Below are positions 1 to 4,862 of a DNA stretch of 9,284 nt, in pieces (the stretch's first letter is position 1; each line of letters opens with the position of its first letter). The stretch spans positions 1-9,284 of the forward strand of contig DHMO01000059.1 in the NCBI GenBank assembly GCA_002405835.1. Direction: 5' to 3'. This DNA is from Lentisphaeria bacterium UBA4640. Lineage in GTDB: Bacteria; Verrucomicrobiota; Lentisphaeria; Victivallales; UBA1829. A model generated the notes under the pieces. It was not told the origin of the DNA. It worked only from the letters and a program-made list of their open reading frames with translations, and ran no database searches. The position numbers were made by a program, and so were the translations under genes.

Positions 1-21
1 CGCAATTTCTCGGACGTTATC
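1..21. repeat. outer end of an IS256-family element cut by the window edge
   Basis: Seen directly: these 21 bases match the outermost 21 bases of the IS element at 8399-9210. They agree at 19 of 21 positions with the reverse complement of its left end (8399-8419) and at 18 of 21 with its right end (9190-9210), including the GTTATC terminus. A second copy of the same IS family, whose body lies upstream of the window, therefore ends at position 21. No target duplication can be tested because the other flank is missing. Inference: this insertion probably removed the upstream part of the prophage tail operon. Confidence 0.75.
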
Positions 22-74
22 TTCCCTGCAGGTGCTAGCTATAAAAAATATTCAATTTCGAATAAAAATGAAGC

Positions 75-344
75 GTGAAAGGCATTTTTTCCAACAAATA
101 TGAAATAGCCGGAGTTTTAGGGCTTCCGCCGGAGAATTACACCGCGCGGGAGCTCTGTCTGATGCATCGTCGGAGAATGCGGGAGCAATGGAATCAGACC
201 GCCGCGATTATGGCGATGATTCACAATTGCGCGTTCGGCGTCCGGCAATCCATTTCTCCGGAAGAACTGAATCCATACAGCGAACGGAAGAAGCGCAGAA
301 GCGTTTCGAGCGAGTTTGTGAAGATGCTGTTTAAAAAACTGTGA
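75..344 (+). CDS. small phage tail assembly chaperone-like protein
   Basis: An 89-residue protein starting at GTG 75; an in-frame stop (TGA at 69-71) lies just upstream and no good Shine-Dalgarno sequence is visible, so the start is uncertain. The middle reads YTARELCLMHRRRMREQW and then NQTAAIMAMIHN, followed by a short linker and a LNPY motif. That layout (a YT.REL..M...R..EW helix, an alanine-rich helix, then a pro/NP[YF] tail) is what I know from the small gene that precedes the tape measure in many Mu-like and siphovirus-like prophages, where it acts as a tail assembly chaperone. The basic C-terminus carries KKRR. The tape measure gene, its usual immediate neighbour, is found 1 kb away at 1386, with a reverse-oriented cassette in between. 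The family call is from pattern memory and is moderate only. Confidence 0.5.
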   Translation: MKGIFSNKYEIAGVLGLPPENYTARELCLMHRRRMREQWNQTAAIMAMIHNCAFGVRQSISPEELNPYSERKKRRSVSSEFVKMLFKKL

Positions 345-372
345 ATTGTGAAAAACGTTGATTCAAAAAATC

Positions 373-392
373 AAGCCGCCTGCGGGCGGCTT
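373..392 (-). terminator. intrinsic terminator of the minus-strand three-gene cassette
   Basis: AAGCCGCC (373-380) pairs perfectly with GGCGGCTT (385-392) around a 4-nt loop. Read on the minus strand, the hairpin is followed by TGATTTTTTG (A-run at 365-370 on the plus strand), giving a classic U-tract. On the plus strand no U-tract follows, so the terminator serves the genes coming from 1312 towards 399. It sits 7 nt past the last stop codon of that cassette. Confidence 0.8.
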
Positions 393-398
393 CAGTCA

Positions 399-656
399 TT
401 ATCCATTGCGGCTTGCTGCTTCCGGATAGAGACGGATTGTTTCTTCCGGAGTATAAAAAAGAGGCGTAATGATAAACTCATGATTCAGCTCTTTTTCAAA
501 GCGCACAATTTGACGGCACACGTGCTGTTGGTTCTGGAGCGTCGTATTCAAAATACGAAAATAGACTTCCTTGTCATATCCTTTCGAATTAAAGAAGACT
601 GGCAGTCCCAGAATATTCCGTAATGCTTTTTCAAGATCCTGTATATCCATAAGCAT
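399..656 (-). CDS. hypothetical soluble protein, last gene of minus-strand cassette
   Basis: An 85-residue protein of unknown function. It starts at ATG 656 or, two codons later, at ATG 650; a weak CTCC-type sequence rather than a strong ribosome binding site precedes it. The gene begins only 5 nt after the stop of the membrane gene 662-1063, so translational coupling is likely. The protein has no membrane segment or signal peptide. It begins with an amphipathic helix (MDIQDLEKALRNILGLPVFF), has a basic and glutamine-rich middle, and ends with FIITPLFYTPEETIRLYP. I recognise no domain. A strong terminator at 373-392 follows directly, closing the operon. Its position behind two small membrane proteins suggests a cytoplasmic partner of them, which is inference. 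Confidence 0.6.
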   Translation of the reverse strand: MLMDIQDLEKALRNILGLPVFFNSKGYDKEVYFRILNTTLQNQQHVCRQIVRFEKELNHEFIITPLFYTPEETIRLYPEAASRNG

Positions 657-661
657 TGCTT

Positions 662-1063
662 TTATGGAGAAAAGTGTGGGACGGCTTTATTATCCATTGC
701 GGTAATTGATATACCAGCGATGAAGGCAATGGCGCCGGTTATGCCGATTAAGAATATGATGAAATTCCATATTGCCGGGATGCCTCCCAGCACAACTTCA
801 TTCTCTTTCGGCTCATCCGGTTTAGAAAGGCGAAGAATGAGACGCACTGCGAATGCGATGATGGCAATAACCACTGGTGCTAAAACAATACTCCAGAAAA
901 CTTCCGGGACAAATAAGTAAAATCCGATGAGAATGGTAATTCCACAAAGGCTGTAAAGAATAGTCTGTGCACGCAACCATCCAATGGGGGCGTCTTTTTG
1001 CATCTGATGTGCAAGGCTTTGCGTTGTATTTTGTGCAATCAGCCAGAGAAGAAAATTGCTCAT
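662..1063 (-). CDS. hypothetical inner-membrane protein (three membrane segments)
   Basis: A 133-residue protein starting at ATG 1063 with a strong AGAGGTG ribosome binding site 6 nt upstream. Hydrophobic segments lie at roughly residues 33-51, 56-78 and 96-119. A charged loop KPDEPKENE sits at about 81-89, and the N-terminal 30 residues are amphipathic and polar. No enzyme motif is visible and I do not recognise the family. It is the middle gene of the minus-strand cassette, 15 nt after the stop of the small membrane gene 1079-1312 and 5 nt before the gene at 656. Base composition is clearly more AT-rich than in the neighbouring tape measure gene, which supports a separate origin. A role in altering the host envelope, for example superinfection exclusion, would fit a phage-borne membrane protein but is not shown by the sequence. 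Confidence 0.7.
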   Translation of the reverse strand: MSNFLLWLIAQNTTQSLAHQMQKDAPIGWLRAQTILYSLCGITILIGFYLFVPEVFWSIVLAPVVIAIIAFAVRLILRLSKPDEPKENEVVLGGIPAIWNFIIFLIGITGAIAFIAGISITAMDNKAVPHFSP

Positions 1064-1078
1064 AAGACACCTCTTGAA

Positions 1079-1312
1079 TTATTTATCGAGATTTATTTTG
1101 ATCGCAACCAAAATAAACGGCAGGGCAACAATAGCGTAAAGGACAATTTGAAAAAGAATTGATTGTTTTCCTTTGGGATTGATTAATTGCAGGACAGCCC
1201 AGGCAAACAATGCGATGAATCCCAATACAATCAGGAACGGGAAGAGTTTCCATGCGAGAATAAAGAGAATGCAAAGTCCGATTCCGGCAAACATATGGTC
1301 AATGAGATTCAT
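1079..1312 (-). CDS. small hypothetical membrane protein, first gene of minus-strand cassette
   Basis: A 77-residue hydrophobic protein. I choose ATG 1312 because GGGAGGTG lies 4 nt upstream; an open frame extends further upstream to 1441 but crosses the promoter-like region and the start of the divergent tape measure gene, so the longer form is unlikely. Two membrane segments are likely within residues 7-45 and a third at about 53-73, with a short NPKGKQ polar turn between them. No recognised domain. It leads an operon of three tightly spaced genes (gaps 15 and 5 nt). Size and topology resemble a holin or a small membrane effector, but holins sit in lysis modules and here there is no endolysin nearby, so I make no functional claim. 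Confidence 0.7.
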   Translation of the reverse strand: MNLIDHMFAGIGLCILFILAWKLFPFLIVLGFIALFAWAVLQLINPKGKQSILFQIVLYAIVALPFILVAIKINLDK

Positions 1313-1334
1313 GCGGCACCTCCCTGTTGTGTTT

Positions 1335-1363
1335 ACAATACATCCTGATTGCAGAAAAAGCAA
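1335..1363 (-). promoter_or_regulatory. candidate sigma-70 promoter of the minus-strand cassette
   Basis: On the minus strand TTGCTT (1363-1358) and TATTGT (1340-1335) are separated by exactly 17 nt, and transcription would begin about 15 nt before the start codon at 1312. Matches to consensus are 4/6 in each box. It lies in the 73-nt gap between the divergent cassette and the tape measure gene. Confidence 0.4.
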
Positions 1364-1385
1364 ATTATTTTGGAGGAAAATTTTC

Positions 1386-2054
1386 ATGTCAGTAAGCAGT
1401 ATTGTTGCCGGAGCGGCGTATGTGAAGATCTTGTCGGACAATTCCGGACTGGAAAAAGGGTTGTCCAGAGCACAAACAGCTTTGAAAAAATTCTCCAGCG
1501 GCGCGGCGATTGCAATGGCGCAATTGGCAGTTCCGTTTTCAGGATTGGCAAAAAGTTTTTTTGTTTTTCAGGAATTTGACGACAAGATGCGTCTGGTGAA
1601 AGCCGTGACCGGCGCGGTCGGCGCGGAATTTGACATGCTGACGTCGAAGGCGAAGAAGCTCGGACGGGAAACACGCTTTACGGCGGGGCAGGTTTCGGAA
1701 GGCATGATCTCTCTTGGACGCATGGGCTTTTCGTCGAAGGAGATCGACGCCTCGATTGCGTCGGTGATGAACTTGTCGACGGCGACGGGAACGGAGCTTG
1801 CGACGGCGTCGGAGATTGCCGCGAACAACATGCGTGTGTTCGGAATGCGGGCGGAAGAGATGACGGATGCGGCGGACATTCTGACGGTGACGGCGAACGG
1901 TTCGGCGCAGAATCTTGTGGATCTCGGCGAAGCGCTGAAGATGGCGGGACCGCATGCAAAGAATGCGGGGGCCGATTTGAAAGAGACCTGCGCCGCGCTC
2001 GGAATTCTTGCAAACATGGGCATCAAAAAGGTTCATCGACGCCATTTGCCATAG
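1386..2054 (+). pseudogene. phage tail tape measure protein (TP901 family), truncated
   Basis: Starts at ATG 1386 after a GGAGG ribosome binding site and reads 222 codons. Residues of about 60-215 match the conserved TP901/PhageMin_Tail core that I know from siphovirus tape measures: F.EFDDKM at 61-68, LGRETRFTAGQVSEGM at 92-107, and the MAGPHAKNAGADLKETCAALG stretch near 186-206, ending GILANMGIK. Intact members run from about 600 to well over 1000 residues, setting tail length and later helping genome injection; this copy lacks all of that. After GIK the expected GS.AGT continuation is missing in frame, yet reading the next frame gives GIKGSST, so a small indel in the A-run at 2026-2030 is likely. 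Past that nothing phage-like follows and the tRNA-Val gene begins at 2137. The gene is dead as a tape measure. Confidence 0.85.
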
Positions 2055-2136
2055 ATGAGGGCAAAAACAGAAAAATCAGCGATGAAGTGAAAAGCGATCG
2101 CCGAAGAGACTATTAATTATGAATAACTGTGTAGAA

Positions 2137-2213
2137 TGGTGGGCGCTGGGAGACTCGAACTCTCGACCTCTACCGTGTGAAGGTAGCGTTCTAGCCAGCT
2201 GAACTAAGCGCCC
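2137..2213 (-). tRNA. tRNA-Val (anticodon CAC)
   Basis: Read on the minus strand, acceptor arm GGGCGCT/AGCGCCC is perfect. The D arm is GTTC...GAAC and the anticodon stem CTACC/GGTAG encloses the loop TTCACAC, giving anticodon CAC for GUG codons. The T loop is TTCGAGT, with an A-C mismatch in the second T-stem pair. Discriminator A and an encoded CCA (2139-2137) complete the gene. Its 3' end points to the prophage remnant, the geometry expected for phage integration into a tRNA gene. Confidence 0.95.
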
Positions 2214-2224
2214 TCAGAACAAAA

Positions 2225-2300
2225 TGGAGCCAGTCATCGGATTCGAACCGATGACCTGCTCATTACGAATGAGCTGCTCTACCGACTGAGCTAGACTGGC
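2225..2300 (-). tRNA. tRNA-Thr (anticodon CGT)
   Basis: On the minus strand the acceptor arm GCCAGTC/GACTGGC is perfect. The D arm has GCTC...GAGC, the anticodon stem GCTCA/TGAGC encloses TTCGTAA (anticodon CGT, reading ACG), and the T arm is ATCGG-TTCGAAT-CCGAT. CCA is encoded (2227-2225). It is upstream of tRNA-Val with an 11-nt gap, so the two are almost certainly one transcript. Confidence 0.97.
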
Positions 2301-2315
2301 TTGTTGCATGCCTTT

Positions 2316-2343
2316 AATGTAACTCCATTTTTTAAATATGCAA
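2316..2343 (-). promoter_or_regulatory. candidate promoter of the tRNA-Thr/tRNA-Val unit
   Basis: On the minus strand TTGCAT (2343-2338) and TACATT (2321-2316) are 16 nt apart. The -10 box ends 15 nt before the first base of tRNA-Thr. Matches to sigma-70 consensus are partial, so this is a placement-based call. Confidence 0.35.
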
Positions 2344-2483
2344 GCCCTGAATGCAAAAAAAAGTATATATTTTTCAGCAAATATTCCGCGTTTCCCGTTT
2401 GAAAAATATAAAAGGAATGCTAACTTTCACTATAAAGCACAATGTCCCTACGGGCATACCTGAAAATGAAAGGATTATAAAGA

Positions 2484-2945
2484 ATGAAAGCCGAATTTCT
2501 CAAGTACCTCGACACCAACTGCATACTGCTCCTCGACGGTACAACCAAGAAGGCTGCTCTCGAAGAAATCATCGCTCTCGCCACCACTCGGTGCACTCTC
2601 GATGAATCCCAGCTCCGCGAGCTTATCTGGAAAAGAGAAAAAATGATGACCACCGGCGTCGGAAAAGGTCTCGCTCTTCCCCACATCCGCGTTCCCGGAT
2701 TCCCCGTCCCTCTCGTCATCATCGGAATCTGCAAGAGTCCCATCAGCGACTACAAGTCCCTCGACAATGAACCGATCCGCCTGATCGTCTTCATCGCGGC
2801 GGACGAGCGCGATCAGGATGCCTACATCCGCCTCCTCGGAAGCGTCTCCTCCAAACTCAAAGAGCCCGCTGTCGTCGAAGAAATCTTCGCAAACATGAAG
2901 AACAAAAAGAAAGTTCTCGCAGCTCTTGCCGGCGGGGAAGAATAA
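2484..2945 (+). CDS. PTS EIIA protein, fructose/nitrogen (EIIA-Fru/Ntr) type
   Basis: A 153-residue cytoplasmic phosphocarrier domain, matching the usual length of a stand-alone EIIA-Fru/PtsN protein. The start ATG 2484 follows GAAAGG. The signature is clear: TGVGKGLALPHIRV holds the phosphorylated histidine (His67) that accepts phosphate from HPr or NPr. The C-terminal half (LIVFIAADERDQDAYIRLLG) is the typical beta strand-loop-helix of the family. No EIIB or EIIC gene lies beside it and the gene is a single unit closed by the terminator at 2956-2983, so a regulatory PtsN-like role is more likely than sugar transport. A transport role with EIIBC encoded elsewhere cannot be excluded. No sigma-54 gene or hpf homologue, the usual ptsN neighbours, is visible. 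Confidence 0.9.
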   Translation: MKAEFLKYLDTNCILLLDGTTKKAALEEIIALATTRCTLDESQLRELIWKREKMMTTGVGKGLALPHIRVPGFPVPLVIIGICKSPISDYKSLDNEPIRLIVFIAADERDQDAYIRLLGSVSSKLKEPAVVEEIFANMKNKKKVLAALAGGEE

Positions 2946-2955
2946 AAAAATATGA

Positions 2956-2983
2956 AAATCCCCGCTTTTTACGGCGGGGATTT
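2956..2983. terminator. bidirectional intrinsic terminator
   Basis: AAATCCCCGC (2956-2965) pairs perfectly with GCGGGGATTT (2974-2983) over an 8-nt loop. It lies 11 nt after the EIIA stop codon and 6 nt after the stop of the minus-strand small gene at 2989-3141. Tails are T-rich on both strands (TTTCCTGCTT forward; TTTTCATATTTTTTTATT reverse), so it can end both converging transcripts. Confidence 0.85.
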
Positions 2984-2988
2984 CCTGC

Positions 2989-3141
2989 TTACGATGCTTT
3001 GGATTCCGGAACATGCGATTCCGTCTTTCTCTGCATCCTGCGTTTGTACTCGCTGATGTAAAGCGCGAGTCCATTGAAAAATGCGGCCTTTCTCTCCGGC
3101 GAGATAATCAGCCCGGGCTTCGGGGGGACGTACTTTTTCAT
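2989..3141 (-). CDS. small basic hypothetical protein (50 residues)
   Basis: On the minus strand ATG 3141 is preceded by AAAGGAG at ideal spacing. The frame runs 50 codons to TAA at 2989, right before the strong terminator at 2956-2983. The protein begins MKKYVPPKPGLIISPERKAA, continues with a short helix FFNGLALYISEYKRRMQRK and ends in a polar tail; it is rich in lysine and arginine. No domain is recognised. The good ribosome binding site, the stop-to-terminator spacing and the otherwise empty gap between two + strand genes argue that it is real despite its size. The helix YISEYKRRM could be a nucleic-acid or protein contact, which is a guess. Confidence 0.65.
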   Translation of the reverse strand: MKKYVPPKPGLIISPERKAAFFNGLALYISEYKRRMQRKTESHVPESKAS

Positions 3142-3218
3142 AGAGGCTCCTTTCGCTGAATCAATGCTACAGACATCTCTTTTCGTGTTTTGTTCTAAAT
3201 CTGTGCCGTGAGGTATTC

Positions 3219-4313
3219 ATGAATTCAGAATCTTATCTTGTCCTTCCGGAAATCGGCGATGTGCCGGCGTTTCCCGTGTCGGAACTGAAAGAAAGCGACT
3301 GGGGCGACGGGCTGATCGTGCGCTCTCCGAACTGGCTCGGCGATGCTGTCATGGCAATTCCCGCGATGCTCGAACTCCGCGCCGTGATTCCTCCGTTCTG
3401 CGGTCTTTTCGTACTCTGTCCCAAAGGGTTTGCTCCGGTATTTGAATCTCTTGAATTTATTGACCGCGTCCTGCCGCTCTCAAATCCCCACGCCTTTATG
3501 ACGGCAGAGGAACGCCGATCCGTCAACCGTCTCCATGCGGGGGCGGGCGTGATTTTCAACAATTCTTTCCGTGATGCGCTGGATTTGCGCCTGGCGCGGA
3601 TTCCAAAACTTTTCGGAGCGAAAGCGCGGTTCCGTTCGTGGCTGCTGACCCGTTCGTTCGAATTCCCGAAACGGCGCGATTTTGAACTCAACAAGCCGCA
3701 TCAGGCGGCAAAATACATGGCGATTGCACGTGCGATTGGAGGAAAACCGTGGAATGGAATCCTGCCGGAATTCAAAATGAATCTCCAGCCGGAAATCTGT
3801 CCGCCTGAACTTGCCCAGTTCTGCCGCAACTCAAAAATACTCGTCATTGCGGGCGGAGCGGCATACGGCGCGGCGAAACGCTGGCCATCGGAAAATTTCC
3901 GGGAAATCGCGCGCCGCTGGATCAATGAAGGCGGTTTCGTTGCGGCGGTCGGCTCGCAGAAAGAGCGCCCGATTGCGGATGAAATTCTCGCGGACCTCGA
4001 CTCCGCCCACTGCTGGAACGCCGCAGGAAAGACCTCGATGGACGGTCTGATTTATCTGCTCAAACATGCGGAAATGTGCGTGGCGAACGACAGCGGTGTC
4101 ATGCATCTTGCGGCTGCGCTGGGGGTTCCCGGAGTTGCGCCGTTCGGGTGCACCGATCCTGCGGCGACCTCGCCGGTTTCCACGAACTGGAAGATCGCTT
4201 TCCGCAAAATCGAATGTTCCCCCTGCTTCAAACGTGTGTGTCCGAAGGGAACGAAAGAGTGTTTTGCCGACATTACGCCGGATGTTGTGTGGAAAATGAT
4301 GAAAGCCGATTGA
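3219..4313 (+). CDS. waaF: ADP-heptose:LPS heptosyltransferase, glycosyltransferase family 9 (WaaF-like)
   Basis: A 364-residue GT-B fold enzyme of family GT9, which transfers heptose from ADP-heptose to the LPS inner core on the cytoplasmic face of the inner membrane. The N-terminal domain begins with LIVRSPNWLGDAVMAIPAM (residues 32-50), the WaaF signature. The C-terminal domain holds GGAAYGAAKRWP near residue 212, NDSGVMHLAAALGVP (290-304) for nucleotide-sugar binding, and the cysteine-rich WaaF tail CSPCFKRVCPKG with Cys333, Cys336, Cys341 and Cys348. About 30 residues precede the usual start of the family; ATG 3219 follows GTGAGG, and a later start would lack a ribosome binding site. Implies an organism with lipopolysaccharide. 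Acceptor specificity (first or second heptose, or another sugar) cannot be read from the sequence. No other LPS gene lies nearby. Confidence 0.9.
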   Translation: MNSESYLVLPEIGDVPAFPVSELKESDWGDGLIVRSPNWLGDAVMAIPAMLELRAVIPPFCGLFVLCPKGFAPVFESLEFIDRVLPLSNPHAFMTAEERRSVNRLHAGAGVIFNNSFRDALDLRLARIPKLFGAKARFRSWLLTRSFEFPKRRDFELNKPHQAAKYMAIARAIGGKPWNGILPEFKMNLQPEICPPELAQFCRNSKILVIAGGAAYGAAKRWPSENFREIARRWINEGGFVAAVGSQKERPIADEILADLDSAHCWNAAGKTSMDGLIYLLKHAEMCVANDSGVMHLAAALGVPGVAPFGCTDPAATSPVSTNWKIAFRKIECSPCFKRVCPKGTKECFADITPDVVWKMMKAD

Positions 4314-4338
4314 AATTTCACTCAACATGCGCTATTGT
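4310..4338 (+). promoter_or_regulatory. candidate sigma-70 promoter of ilvN
   Basis: TTGAAA (4310-4315, 5/6 match) and TATTGT (4333-4338, 4/6) are separated by 17 nt. The -35 box overlaps the waaF stop codon. Transcription would start near 4345, leaving a leader of about 25 nt with GGGAG before ATG 4370. No attenuator or leader peptide fits in this space. Confidence 0.5.
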
Positions 4339-4369
4339 ACCACAGAAAATTTAACCGGGAGATGAATCC

Positions 4370-4852
4370 ATGGAAGAACAGCAGCATACCATTTCCGTTT
4401 TAGTCGCCAACAAATTCGGCGCGCTCGCACGCATTGCCGGACTTTTCAGCGGACGCGGATACAACATAGAATCCCTTACGGTCAACCGCACGCACGACCC
4501 CGAGCTCTCCCGCATGACCATTGTCACGACCGGCAACGAAGCCGTGCTCGAACAGATCGAAAAACAGCTCGGAAAACTCGTCGATGTGGAGTCCGTCGTT
4601 GAACTCGACAGCACCGATTATGTGGAGCGGGAACTCGTTCTCATCAAGGTGACCGCCCCCTCCGAACGCAGACCGGAAATTCTCAGTCTCGTCGACATCT
4701 TCGGAGCAAAGATTCCGCTCGTGCTCAAAGATAAAATCGTCGTCGAGCTCTCCGGTTCCTCCGGAAAGGTCGAAAACTTTATCTCCCTGATTTCCGACTA
4801 CGGCAAAATCGAAATCGCCCGCAGCGGACGCACCGCAATCCCGAGAAAGTAA
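4370..4852 (+). CDS. ilvN: acetolactate synthase small (regulatory) subunit
   Basis: A 160-residue protein, the normal size for the AHAS regulatory subunit, which activates the catalytic subunit IlvB and confers valine feedback inhibition in the first common step of branched-chain amino acid synthesis. The N-terminal ACT domain is unmistakable: HTISVLVANKFGALARIAGLFSGRGYNIESL (about residues 6-36) followed by DPELSRMTIV and the LGKLVDVESV strand. The C-terminal domain contains ERELVLIKV near 86-94 and the IVVELSGSSGKVENFI region. Start ATG 4370 has GGGAG 8 nt upstream. Neither ilvB before it nor ilvC after it is present, so the gene is separated from its usual operon. The helicase gene follows after 10 nt, so the two are probably co-transcribed. 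Confidence 0.95.
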   Translation: MEEQQHTISVLVANKFGALARIAGLFSGRGYNIESLTVNRTHDPELSRMTIVTTGNEAVLEQIEKQLGKLVDVESVVELDSTDYVERELVLIKVTAPSERRPEILSLVDIFGAKIPLVLKDKIVVELSGSSGKVENFISLISDYGKIEIARSGRTAIPRK

Positions 4853-4862
4853 GGCTGCGTCC

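Noticed and set aside
398..702. A 14-base direct repeat ATTATCCATTGCGG at 398-411 and 689-702
   Set aside because: Both copies lie in coding sequence in different frames with unrelated flanks; one such match in 9 kb is not far from chance.
2026..2032. Programmed frameshift in the tape measure at AAAAAGG
   Set aside because: Programmed slippage belongs to the chaperone gene upstream of tape measures, not inside them, and no long frame follows the slip; decay is the simpler explanation.
1539..2045. Several minus-strand frames of 111-168 codons over the tape measure
   Set aside because: Arginine- and serine-rich antisense shadows of a GC-rich coding region; the plus-strand frame matches the TP901 core.
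2475..3074. A 199-codon minus-strand frame over the EIIA gene
   Set aside because: It crosses the strong terminator at 2956-2983 and overlaps the better supported small gene 2989-3141; its residues are an antisense shadow of the EIIA codons.
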